DNA of 64,000 bases, taken from assembly GCF_024713975.1 (NCBI RefSeq), contig NC_091114.1, positions 5,428,001-5,492,000 of the forward strand, given 5' to 3'. Within the stretch, counting starts at the first letter, position 1. Every line of letters begins with the position of its first letter. Position numbers and translations under genes: made by a program. This document shows positions 52,701 to 63,768 of this stretch, one piece after another. The stretch is from Paralichthys olivaceus. Lineage: Eukaryota; Chordata; Actinopteri; Pleuronectiformes; Paralichthyidae. Below the pieces are notes generated by a model, which ran no database searches, was not told the origin of the DNA, and saw only the letters and a program-made list of their open reading frames with translations.

Positions 52701-55700
52701 ATGAGCGAGATGGGGCGAGGCTGTGTATAACTGCGGTGGGGACAACCATTGGTACACTCAACACAGAATGTACTACTGAGGCCTGCAAAGTAGTAAAAGG
52801 TAAACCCAAAGGAGAGGAGCCACATCAGAGAGGTTCAGATTCATCTGCTGTGCATCCACCTCAACAGTCTGACCAGAGTACCACTCAAGGAAGCACAGAT
52901 GAACTTGGCTCATCATGGCAGAACTTCTCCTTGAGTAGTTCGGGGTCTTCCTGGCCCAGCAGCAGTGGATATGTAGGAAGTAGTGCCACAGAAGGGGGAG
53001 CAAATGCTAGGAACCAGAGCTGTCTGACCACTGAGGTTGACAACCCCATGCTTCTGTTCTCTGGCAAAAACATAAAGCAAGACTTGCATGTCTCTAGCAC
53101 TACTGTTAATTCCTATACAGTCCCAAGACTGACAACACCTGCCACTTCCTCCTCCAATGTGAGTAGTGATTCAGAAAAGTTTGAAGAAATCCAAGCTGGA
53201 ATAGAGACACTGGCCACTGAGGAGGATTGGATGACTGATGCTACTGGTGTTATGCAGAAACCATTCATAGCTGATAGAGAACCACAATCTTTATCCCAGC
53301 TAACTCTCATAACATCCTCCAGCTCTCTCAGTGACAGTTTCAGTTCCCAATCATCATGGGAGAAAATTTCAACAGACCTGTGCTCCCCCACAAACAAAAA
53401 ACCTCAGCTTTCTGGCCAATCAAAAGCAGGAACCAGCCAAAACAGCAAGTCATCCGAGTCTGACGGGAGCTTCTTCCTCTTAGAAAAACCTGATTCTGAA
53501 ACCACTGATTCAGGTCATGAGCCGATGAACAAGGAACACATATCTAGAAGGGAATCCAGAGTTTTGTCCAAGCCAGAAAACATGGAAATGAATGTTGACC
53601 CAAATAGGGATACTGAACCTGACTCTGTATCTGTAGAACCCAATACTAAGAGCTCTTTAGCAACACCAAACCCAAACCTTTCCCAGTGTGCCTCAACTGA
53701 AACTTCCACAGATGGTTCATTTGACATAGTAGAGATGAATGAAGTCTCTTCCGCAGAAAAAGTGAATGTTCCTCAAAGCAGGAGCCCCTTGTGCTACAGC
53801 TGCCTAAATCCGAGCACCTTGGGTGGTGTTGCCCTTAAGAGACCATATTTGTTGTCACAGAAGGATTACCAAGCCCTACTGGCTGGTGTTTGCCACAATT
53901 GTCTGATGAAGAGGTTGCACAGTGATGAGACAAAATTCAAACTTAAAGAGCACAGAGCTGTGTACAGTAAGTATTAAGTACTATTGTTGAAATTTGTCTT
54001 CATTGTTTTATTTTAGGGATGTTAGGTATGGTAGGTATGGGTGTCGACATTCATGGTGCCCAGAAGATGAATTGTAATGACTGGTTATTATGACCCCCTT
54101 GTTATTCATTCAGCTTCACTAGCTGATCAAAGTTTTCACTCATTCAGTAAAATGTACATCTGCCTGGTGGATTGGAAATTTTGTACATATATTTATTATT
54201 TCACTACAAAATAATTAATTGTCTTTGGTAGTTACTGACTGTATTTTTAACAAAATAATATTGTTGCGATATGTGAAATATCTGAGCCCAGCTGTGTCTA
54301 AAGCAGTACATAAAACTTGGATTGTAACGGTCTCTGAATATCAAAACCACTAGGTGCTCTTCATTTGAAGTTTTCCAAAGCACAAGGACTGTGGACAGCA
54401 AGGGAGACCAGCGTTTACATCGGAAAGCCAATGGGGATGGAGGGAAAGCAGAGAACAGCAATATGGGTGCAGTTTTTACACCAAGAGGAGCGGTTAAGCA
54501 AGTACGCATGCTGCACATTCTACACACAACCTGACTATGATGACTTTTAGGTCTCATTCTGTCTGTGCATTAATGTCTGTAGTTACGTCGGGAAGGACTA
54601 CCTGAAGCCGAAGCAGATCCAGTTTCACCTGAGAGATGTGGAGAGGCAGATGACAGCCCAGTACTATGTGACAGAATTCAATAAGAGTCTCTACGACAAA
54701 GATGTCATGGCTCAGATCTACTTCATTCCTTCAGAAGCACTGTTGGTGAGGCCGAATAATAAAGATGAATATGAACAAAAAATGCATGCCAAACATAAAA
54801 AAGATGAGGAGGTGGAGAAATAGCAGTTACAATAATATTAAATTTACCTCATTCACATAAAACTACTTCAGTAGGACCCCTTACATATATAGCACTAACA
54901 CTGGAGACAGCAGAGTGTAGGATTGAAGCAGTTTTGTTCAAAACTCTTGTGTAATTCTCCAGTACACCCTTAGGTTAACTGCCATTAATATAGAAGGAAC
55001 TATAAGATGTTGAATGGGGAAAATAGGGATTTATCACCATATCGCTTATTAATATAAACATTTGCTTTGTGATATTGTGTCTCCATGTCAGATCAAATCC
55101 TACCAAATAAAATAATTTGATATGTCCTTCATTGATTTACCATTTCAGCATAAATGCTAGTTCTGAGTGTAAAGTCTATAAACAGTATGTAGTAAGACTA
55201 CAGTGCTCCGTTTAGAATTCTGGGTGTTGCCAAAACAGTTGTTACCTTATTCCAAACTAATGTTTAATCACCTCTAGAGAAAATAAACCTTCAGTTGTAC
55301 AAATACATATAACTGTAGTTTTGTGTACATTTCATAATAACACTCACCTCTTGTGAATAGATTTTGGATGGCGATGAGATCATGGGGTGTGTGTCAGTAG
55401 AGCCCTACATGCTCGGAGACTTTGTCAAACTGACCAACAACACGATAAAGAAGGACCAGAGTTTCCAGGCTACAAAATATGGCCTGGCCTTTGGACACTT
55501 CACCTACTTATTCTCTGACTACCAGGAAGTTGTTGTAGATCTGCAAGGTGTGTATGTGTGCACCAATGTGTGTGATGATTCCCCACAGCCTGTGCATTCT
55601 TGTCATTTTGAAAAGATGTGACTGTCATTCATCTTTTCTTTTTTTTTTTACAGGATGGGTGACAGCCAATGGCAAAGGGCTTACCTACCTCACTGACCCC

Positions 55701-55862
55701 CAGATCCACTCCACCAAGACCCCTCGGGGCCCCTCCAACTTTGCCGACAGAGGCCTCAGGTACTTCCTGGAAGAGCAACACGGACCCGAGTGTAATGGCA
55801 TCTGCCAGCTGCTTAAATTACCTCCAGTTGTCCGAAAGCCACCTAGAAACATTGAGAAATGA
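49736..55862 (+). CDS. alpk1: Alpha-protein kinase 1 (ADP-heptose sensor), 13 coding exons, 1131 aa
   Basis: Cytosolic atypical kinase. In mammals its N-terminal domain binds bacterial ADP-heptose, and the C-terminal alpha-kinase then phosphorylates TIFA to activate NF-kB. Exons: 49736-49847, 50531-50685, 50767-50965, 51204-51263, 51357-51443, 51528-51604, 51724-51819, 51905-52009, 52169-53966, 54354-54501, 54583-54745, 55361-55547, 55654-55862. All phases join (3396 nt with the stop); human ALPK1 is about 1244 aa. The N-terminal helical sensor (residues 1 to about 450) contains [19 protein letters not shown] and LPQPDKK, close to human. A long Ser/Thr-rich linker within the 1798-nt exon is poorly conserved and shorter than in human. 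The kinase domain (about 897-1131) has [54 protein letters not shown] and a terminal C-x3-C zinc site (ECNGIC). Start: first in-frame ATG after the acceptor at 49707; the N-terminus resembles human (LLQEC). Confidence 0.96.
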
Positions 55863-57944
55863 CACATATTTAATGTTTGATTCCAAAGTTTAGTGAAAAG
55901 ATTGTCTTTTAGCTTTTAAACTAAATATGAGTAGAATACATTTCATGCAATTTTACAGGTTTTCATAGTTTTTTTTTTTACCTAAATCTGATACGAATGA
56001 TTTATTTGCAGCATCCCAATCCTGGTTAAAGAAGACACTCTGAGGGGTGTGAGTTGTACAATTAAAATCTGATATAGAAGGGAACTAAAACATTTTTTAG
56101 AAGGGAACTAAAACTAACATTTTTGTTGTATTGAATTGACACAATTAATTAACTGTATTTGTTCACTGGATTATGCAAAAACTATTAAAATTAATTTCAA
56201 CCAAACTTGTTAGGAGTGATGGGCCTAGAGTGAGTTTTTTTGGTTAGAGAATATAGCATATATAGTTATACTATATATATAGTTTCTTGTCAGGGTTGTT
56301 GTTTGAAAATGCAACATTTTGTGATATAGCTTCTAAATTAATAATAAATAAGTATTAACTGTTTGTTAATGACACGTGATACAGCGGATGCCACCACACA
56401 TTTAAACTTTTGTAGACTTGAAAAAAAAAAAATCCCATGCTCTTGCATATGCACACACATAAAAATAATAATTGTTGAATTCCTCCACATTCCTACACTT
56501 CACACAACTCCATTAGGAAAATAATTCCTCTGAGGGCTGAGGCATAGTGAGTTAGGTGAATAGCACAGAGCTAAATTCATTTTATATTATCCTATAAAAT
56601 TACAAAAACATTCCAGATACAGCCTCACCTGCCCTCAGCTGTAAATCAGAAAAAAATACAACTGAAATAAAAAAATATGCTTCTGTTGCTTTGTTTTGGG
56701 GAAACATTTTTTGTATCTTTTGCTGTTTCTTGTATGTACTTGGATTGTTGTCTAACTGGAGTAGGAGTCACCTGACACAGTGACTCACCTGACATATCAG
56801 CACTGTGTAGATCTGACCTCACGTGGCTCTTGTGTAAGTTGTCTAACTGATTGCAAGAAACTATTTGTCCCCTTTTTAATTAATAATTCAACACTCTTTG
56901 TTTTGTAGGAGAATAAATAATCTTGCAGACATTGGTAATAACGTAGAAAACATGTTAAATGCAGACAAGTTGCAAATGTAAAAAAAGACAGTCTTCTTCA
57001 CTCAACTATAATGGGGTTGTGATATGGTGAAAGTGCATCTGACAATAGTGAGACACTGTAGATGAAGAGAATTAAATGTCCTGTGCTACTTTAATCAGTG
57101 TAGTTCAGTCAGTCAGGTGACTAGTGTGGGCTTGTAGATAACATATTTTTTCAGATTTATCTGTGACCAACAAACATTCAATGTTCCGCCCAGGTGAATG
57201 TAACCAATGTTTTAATTCCTGATTCATAAAGATAATGATCATTTTATCTCTTTGTTATTCAAACTATAAAATTACAAAATAAAAAGGTCCGTGTCCTTAA
57301 CTTCTTCTGTGTGAGTCAAATGCAATACTGGAAAACTTCACACATCACATCTTCATGTTCTTTACTTCACATTAGTAAAGAAGCATAATTATTTAATGAG
57401 GAAACACAGTGTGCCTTTGTTCAATAAAGTATATCAATGACAGAAGGCTTAGATGACATCCAGGTGCTCCAGTAATGATTGCAGTCACACACACCTTCAC
57501 ATCATATGACTGTGATGTCATTCACGGGCTATCAGCACACACATGCCTCCTCTCCACTCCACGGAAAACTCCAGTTCTGGGTTTGAGGTTTTCCACCTCA
57601 GTTGAGACAAACAAAATTCTTCACCCCTGTCCCACTGAGCACAAGCACCCACAGACACTGTCTTTAGAAGCACTTTATCAAAGTGAGCATGACTAAATAT
57701 ATCTGACAGGTAATTGCATTCACTGCGTTTTAGGTGAAGATGTTATAGTTTTGGTTGAAAAATATGGGTAGATGATGTGTTTTTGTACACACAACTGTCT
57801 TCTCCATAGAAATATTCTTTACATAAAGTAGGACAGGTGTCATTTGAGGGAGGAGACACTGACTTTTACAGCTGATGTGAGCCTGATAACAGAAGCTTTT
57901 CACCCAAATGGATCAGGACTTTACTTTCAAAAGACTCAAAGGGT
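55863..57944. other. alpk1 3' UTR and intergenic DNA, no gene seen
   Basis: AT-rich sequence after the alpk1 stop. Candidate plus-strand AATAAA signals occur near 56343, 56912, 57277 and 57422, and the one at 57277 has GT-rich sequence just downstream. I cannot tell which is used. A direct repeat of AGAAGGGAACTAAAAC occurs twice between about 56076 and 56115. No conserved coding sequence was recognised. Confidence 0.5.
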
Positions 57945-57952
57945 TATAAATA

Positions 57953-58004
57953 AAACCTGGAGGCTGCACTTTCTCCTGGAGCCTCAGTGTCAGTGTTTAT
58001 AAGG
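57953..58004 (+). promoter_or_regulatory. Core promoter of ependymin-like gene A
   Basis: A TATAAGG box at 57998-58004 lies 76 nt before the start codon. Upstream are GCCTCA (57981-57986) and AAACCTGG (57953-57960). The same three words occur in the same order before gene B, which argues for this TATA rather than TATAAATA at 57945-57952. Confidence 0.65.
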
Positions 58005-58073
58005 AAGTAGCTTCTCACTCGAGCACCAGAGTGTCTGTCGTGTCCTGTGAACAGCAGCGAGGAAATCTCAAAC

Positions 58074-60080
58074 ATGAAAATCTTAGCAGTTTTTGCTTGT
58101 GTACTGGCAGGCTGCCTGGCCAAGAGGCCCCACCCATGCTGTAAGTAAAACACCAGATACAAGACAGATGTGTGTGTTAAAATGTAAACTGTATTTAAAT
58201 AATCCAATATTATTCTTCTGTACGTTTTAATACAGCAAGTCCTCCTTTTCTGAGTGGAGCCCTCACTGTGGTGAGTGTTTGTTTGAGTGTTTTTTTAACC
58301 TGAGAACAAGTACAACATGTAAACTCACTCTTATTATCTGTCTCCAGTCCACACAGAATGAACAGCTGTGGTCCTACATCCAATACGAGTATGATGCACT
58401 GGGACAGAGAATACGGCTCAAGGAGCTGGGCACCTATCTCAATAAGAGCTTCACCTACGATGCTCTTCTGCTCTACAGAGAGGTAACCAGAGCAATGACA
58501 CTATTAACACATGAATGAGCTCCTGGTCGAAAGTGAAAAGTCAAAGGGAAATTAGCATTTAATTGAAATCAAAGCTCAGAGATCAGCACAATTATATTAG
58601 TGAATCAGGGGTAGCCTATATACAAATTCAGATGACATTATTATCTTTAATAATCATCTTTGATTTCAATGGGAGATCAGATGTACCATAAAGGGAAGTT
58701 CATGTGTATTTCAGTTAGTGCAGAGGGAATCAGAACTTTGTTTCATTTGTCTCCAAAACGTCTAATACGACCTTGCAAATACTTCTCACAGGTGTCACGA
58801 TAACAAAACCACTCTCTTCAACTTACACGCTGAATAACCATTTGATCTGTAAATACATAGATTGATTATAATGACCATGGACCCTTGCCACAGAGCCCGA
58901 CACATGCACCCAAATATCATATGCATGTCACTTAAAAATTTCATTCATTCAACATGTTGAATTGCTGCCATTTTAGGTCTTTTTGAAATGTATGGAGCTG
59001 CATACAACCACACAAAACTGCAGTGAAAAATATCCGACCTGAGGCACTGGCTTCCATCTGGCATTCTTTGGAGAAAAGTCATCCATCAAGTCCTCAAAAG
59101 TCCGACTCCCGGATGAATTCTGATTTAGTGACCACGAGTTACAGCATGTTCATCCTGGACATTTGCGAGGACTGCTCTCCCTCACAGTTGCTGAAAAGAA
59201 ACATCAGATACCATCTTAATGGTTCAATGTATAGGCTTGATTTGACAACACATGCTAGAAACTGCTAATCTGTTCAAATGTTCAGACAATCTTGTAATAA
59301 TGCAACAGTTTCAAATTCAATATCAACATAAAAATACTGAATATGAACACATTACAGCCTAATAGTAAATCTGAAGCCAACGGGCCCCATTGGCCCGGGG
59401 CAATGTGGTGATCTGTCATTGTATTACACAGCAATCTCTGTAAATTATTAGTGTAAATCAGTTGAAACAGGGTAAAAAAGTCAATTCAATTTTTATCCTT
59501 CAGGCTATCATGTATGAGATTAATGGCAACAACCGTACATGCAAGAAAAGGCCTTTGAAGGCAGACTTCCAGCCCATGGGAATCCCAAAAACTGCAACTC
59601 TGCTGGACCAGGCTGTCTTGGGCAGCTCGTCTGGACCCGGACAGGGACTCCTGATCAACACTTGGATTGGAGATCTGCCCGAAAAGCAAGGTGAGAGTGC
59701 ATTTGATGGTTATAAGTTGTCTGTTCATTCCCATCACTTCCTTAACACCACCACTGTCATGTCTGTCCCTCCAGGAAAGTTCATGAGCACAGTTACTGAA
59801 TTCGGATGCATTCCAGTCAGCACTGTGTACCACACTGACAATTTCGGATGGATGGTGACAAGGTACCGAAGGATTCAAATCAACTCCACAGCCAGAAACT
59901 ATTTCAATCCTGCCAGGTGTTCAATATGTCCCTGTCTTTCTGTTCACTAGCTTCTTCAACAACATCATTGGGATTTCGGACCCAGATCAGCTCAACCCTC
60001 CGGACTTCTGCCCAGATGCAGAAATGAAGGATGTTACAGAGGAGCCAGTCGACTTCTTCAGCTTGTTCCTTGAAAAATGA
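58074..60080 (+). CDS. epdl: Ependymin-like secreted glycoprotein A, 6 exons, 213 aa
   Basis: Ependymin/EPDR-family secreted protein. Fish ependymins are abundant extracellular glycoproteins, and the fold is thought to bind hydrophobic ligands. Exons: 58074-58140, 58236-58270, 58348-58482, 59504-59690, 59775-59862, 59951-60080; phases join to 642 nt with the stop. Residues 1-16 form a signal peptide (KILAVFACVLAGCLA core). Family marks include YDALGQRIRL, LLLYREAIMYEI, EFGCIPVSTVYHTDN and FFNNIIGISDPDQLNPPDFC. The mature chain has four cysteines in PHPC, NRTC, FGC and DFC contexts and two N-glycosylation sequons (NKS, NRT). It closely resembles the next gene downstream, so the two are tandem duplicates. 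The exact orthologue (epdl1, epdl2 or other) cannot be decided here. Confidence 0.92.
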
Positions 60081-60126
60081 TGAGGACCTCCTTTAACTCA
60101 TGTCTCAAACTGTTTTTGTGATTTTA

Positions 60127-60132
60127 AATAAA
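60127..60132 (+). terminator. Poly(A) signal of ependymin-like gene A
   Basis: AATAAA lies 47 nt after the stop codon and is the first hexamer in the 3' flank. The 3' UTR is therefore short. Confidence 0.7.
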
Positions 60133-61030
60133 AATCTGCATTGTAGCATCAACAGATAACTAAACTTGTCTTTCAGGCATACACAGTATTATTTCATTGA
60201 AAAATAAACCTGCCTCAGTTTTCTTGAACAACATGCCCCATGTGATCATGACTGTCAATTACTGATAAGTAAACAGTGCTAAGTTTTCATCAATAAAAAT
60301 ATAAGAATACTAACAATTGTGTCTCAGTGTCATGAAAATGTACAATACACGGAATCATAATATTAGGAAACATTAGAATTCACAGAATCTTCATTTACAG
60401 AGAAATGAACACCCCTAACATTTTTCCACTTCAAATTAATTTCTAATACTCAAAGTTGAATTCTGATCATGTACAACGTCATAATAATAATTATTAATAA
60501 TTTTTCGAAAATGTTGATAAAGGAGGATTTACAGTAGTGAAAGCACAATATATCATATTTCATGGATATTGATAGAGAGGGGCAGTAACATTCATTCAGA
60601 CAGTCAAAACTCTGGAATGCCTTGATATTCTCCTCCCTCCATCAGTTCGTGTTGAAACAAAGATAAGGTTTTCCCGAGGAAATCATGTAGGCTTTGATCA
60701 GAGTCGAACAGGGAAACATCTATTTTATGGGAGAAATACATTTTGTCAACTCTTCACAGGTTTTCAATTTTAATTTGTTCTTTTTTTTATTTGGGATTTT
60801 TATTAAAGCGTCACCGTGTCACATGTTTACACTTTTCTCCTGTGGTGCACAGAAACAGGAATGATGAGAGTACAAGAGGGAAATGAAACTTCTCTCCTCT
60901 GCAGTGAAATTAAAACTAAGTTTAATGCTGTGTGTCGCGGCCAGGATGAGGTAAGAGAATACAAGTGATGAAATAATATTTCAGGCCAGATTCCCCTTTT
61001 ATTGTGACAGGGCAGGTGTGGAAGCTGACA
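60133..61030. other. Intergenic spacer between the ependymin-like genes
   Basis: AT-rich spacer. Further AATAAA-like words occur at about 60200 and 60293. I saw no coding sequence or clear repeat. Confidence 0.5.
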
Positions 61031-61072
61031 AAACCTGGCAGTGGATACAGCCTCATGCGCTCGTTTATAAGG
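61031..61072 (+). promoter_or_regulatory. Core promoter of ependymin-like gene B
   Basis: AAACCTGG (61031-61038), GCCTCA (61050-61055) and a TATAAGG box (61066-61072) precede the start codon by 67 nt from the TATA. They repeat the order seen before gene A; GTTTATAAGGAAGTgA is nearly identical in both. Confidence 0.65.
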
Positions 61073-61132
61073 AAGTGAACTCTGTGAAGCAGCAGCTTAA
61101 CTTTCCTCCCTGTGTATCTGTCATCAGACAGC

Positions 61133-63020
61133 ATGAGACTCCTCGCCCTGTTTGTGTGCCTGTCAGTGGGCTGCGTCGCTCAGAGACCAAAACAATGCAG
61201 TAAGTTGCCTTTACAACACCGCTAAAGTAAATGTGCATTTAATTTTGTTTTAGTGGATGCTCCTGTCACAGCACTTCAAACTCTGAAAAATATGTGTATC
61301 TGTGGAAGGTCTAAATTGCGTGTATATGTGGAAGGTCTAAATTGCTATGTGACGTGAAGGCTCCTTTTAGGTTAAAACCTTTTCTTTGATTTTGTCAGCA
61401 TCCCCTCCACTGCTGACCGGAGGCCTGTCTGTGGTAAGTCTTAACATCTTGTAATTATGCTACTGTGTAAATGCCAATTCTCTGACTAATAAATACATTT
61501 GAGTGTTTTCACTCACCCTTAAAAACTTACTGGATTATTATTTACAGTAGTCACAGCTGTAAAGTTGAATGAATAATATGATGAAGCATTTAAAGCTACA
61601 AAAAATGTCTTAATTCCAAAGTCCTCCCAAAATGAGAAGCTGTTGGCTTTTGCTAAGTACAGCTATGATGCACTGAGACAGCGCATCCGCCTCACAGAGT
61701 CTGGGGTTTACAGAAATAAGACCTTCCAGCTTGATGTACTACTCCTCTACAGACAGGTAATGACAACACATCTGCTTTAGGAAATGTGATTTAAAGTTCA
61801 GCTCAGCATGTAATTCAGTCCTGTCCTGCAGCGTATTATGTATAAGATTAACTCCAAGAACCATACATGCTGCAAGAGGCCTCTGGATGTGAACTTCCAC
61901 CCGCTGGCGATCCCACAGAACGCTTCCCTGCTGGCACAGGTTGTGTTGGGCAGCTCCTCCGGCCCGGGACAGGGAGTCCTGGTCAACACCTGGGTGGGAG
62001 AGCAGCAGATGAATGAGGGGAAAGGTATTGTAGAGGAAGTTAGAGGGAACAACAACAGAGGAATTCAAACTGAAAAATGTCATGTGGTGTATTGCAGCTC
62101 ATGACTGTGATTGTTGCTTTGTCTGTGTCTTGTTTTTAATTTCTTTTTTCATGAACCTGCTTGTCTGGTTACGCTGCCTCGGGTTCCTCGTGATCCGCCT
62201 CTCTATCTGCAGCAAAGTACATGAGCACTGTCACCGAATTTGGATGTATTCCTGTCAGCACCCTGTTTCACACCAGAAGAAATGGATGGATGGTGACCAG
62301 GTCAGTGCCAGATTAATGAACTATTCAGAAATACTATTTTCCACCAGACAGGTAATATGGCTTTTTTTGAATGTATGTAACTACTTTTAAAATGTCTGCT
62401 ATGAGAAACACATACAACAACATAAGAAACAATTTGTGTTGTTTTAATATGCTGGACTAAAACTGCATAACCTCTGAGAGAGAGTAGTTTCCTTCTTCTC
62501 ACCAATCTCTTTGCAATTATCTGCTTGTTAAGTGTGACATTGCAGGTGACGTAATATCCAGATCCAGGTTCAAACCTTCAGGTCACAAGCAAACAACAAC
62601 AGCATCAGTTTCAGTAAAAATAAGGACTACGTTTAGTTTCAAGGTTTTTTTTCCAGCCGAGCAGGAGCACACCCGACTTGACATCATAATCCACTTAATT
62701 TCTGTCTTCACAGTTGGCATACACCGGAAAAAGACAAACTTTGTTGTGTCATTCCATTTCATTCCTATTTATGAATACCATATTCAGTTCCTGTCACACT
62801 CAACAAGCAAAACTCTTCAGTATTGCAAGAGCTTATGGGACTTCTTGAGAGTTAGCCTGGTCTCACCATGTTTTCTACTTTGTGTTTCACCCACAGCTTT
62901 TTTAACAACATTGTCGGAATAGCTGACCCTCTGCAGCTCATCCCTCCACCTTTCTGCAAGGACGCGCAGCTGGAGGAAGAGGACGGACAGGGCCCAGCGA
63001 CCTTCTTTAGCGTGTTTTAA
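61133..63020 (+). CDS. epdl: Ependymin-like secreted glycoprotein B, 6 exons, 213 aa
   Basis: Tandem paralogue of the upstream ependymin-like gene. Exons: 61133-61199, 61399-61433, 61622-61756, 61832-62024, 62213-62300, 62897-63020; phases (1,0,0,1,2) match gene A exactly. Only exon 4 (+6 nt) and exon 6 (-6 nt) differ in length, so both proteins are 213 aa. Signal peptide about residues 1-16 (RLLALFVCLSVGCVA). Shared family stretches: YDALRQRIRL, LLLYRQRIMYKI, VVLGSSSGPGQG, EFGCIPVSTLFHT and SFFNNIVGIADPLQL. Three N-glycosylation sequons (NKT, NHT, NAS) against two in gene A. An extra cysteine follows the NHTC site (CC), giving five in the mature chain. The C-terminal tail is acidic (LEEEDG), as in ependymins. 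The symbol is generic, since the exact orthologue is not resolvable here. Confidence 0.92.
61295..61346. repeat. 26-bp tandem duplication in intron 1 of ependymin-like gene B
   Basis: Two adjacent 26-nt units built around TGTGGAAGGTCTAAATTG, differing at only two positions, which suggests a recent duplication. Confidence 0.92.
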
Positions 63021-63244
63021 AACACAAGGCTATACTTTAAAATGTATTGTGCATTGTGACTGTACACAACTCTGTGGTTTAAATTGATGCCATTTTTCAA
63101 TCAGCTTTAAATAGTAAGTTTGTTGTGGGTTTAATATTCTTTAATATTTGTATAAACAACAGATTAAGTATCCTTTGTGACAGAAGTCATTTACTTCAAA
63201 TACATATGAAGTGAGAAACGATATGTACAATATCATTTCACTCA

Positions 63245-63250
63245 AATAAA
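63245..63250 (+). terminator. Candidate proximal poly(A) signal, ependymin-like gene B
   Basis: AATAAA lies about 225 nt after the stop. The following sequence is only weakly GT-rich, so the distal signal at 63506 may be stronger. Confidence 0.4.
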
Positions 63251-63505
63251 ATATACAATTACAAGCTTTCTTTGGACAGATAATTAAACCTATTTGAGAT
63301 TTTTTTTTCATTTTGTTTCCTTACCATAAATAAGTTATTTATTACAAATTCTTGGTGGGAGCAATCACGAAAATGATTTAACCAATGTTGAAATATGTAG
63401 TAATGATACTGATTTATAATAATAATTGAACAATAGTCTAATATTTTTCCTGGATAAAACTTCTGAAAAGTAGGCAGTTACATTGATTCTCTCAACCTAC
63501 GTGAC

Positions 63506-63511
63506 AATAAA
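63506..63511 (+). terminator. Candidate distal poly(A) signal, ependymin-like gene B
   Basis: AATAAA is followed immediately by the GT-rich element GTGGTTTGTGTG, the best poly(A) context in this interval. It gives a 3' UTR of roughly 510 nt. Confidence 0.5.
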
Positions 63512-63747
63512 GTGGTTTGTGTGCATGCCTGAGTCTTTTTGACTACTTTCATTATGAGCACACCAAGATCACTTATTTGCATCCTGAAAGTGATGGTCTA
63601 CTGGCCACTAGATGGCAGCAGATACCAGGTAAAAACAGGGACAACAAAAAACCGTATTGCTGAATTGAGACCATGGTTGAGACATATAGATTGTGAATTA
63701 GTTGGCATAATCGAGTCAGGACTAAAGAAATGTTCTCTTAACAATGA

Positions 63748-63753
63748 TTTATT
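63748..63753 (-). terminator. cskmt: Poly(A) signal for cskmt
   Basis: AATAAA on the minus strand lies about 16 nt beyond the cskmt stop codon. This implies a very short 3' UTR, ending before the convergent ependymin-like gene. Confidence 0.5.
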
Positions 63754-63768
63754 CATTCAGGTAGTAAG

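Noticed and set aside
57945..57952. TATAAATA as the TATA box of ependymin-like gene A
   Set aside because: Possible, but TATAAGG at 57998 is shared in sequence and position with gene B and is the better candidate.
59023..59268. 81-codon open frame inside intron 3 of ependymin-like gene A
   Set aside because: Does not match the family and lies between well-placed exons; most likely intronic.
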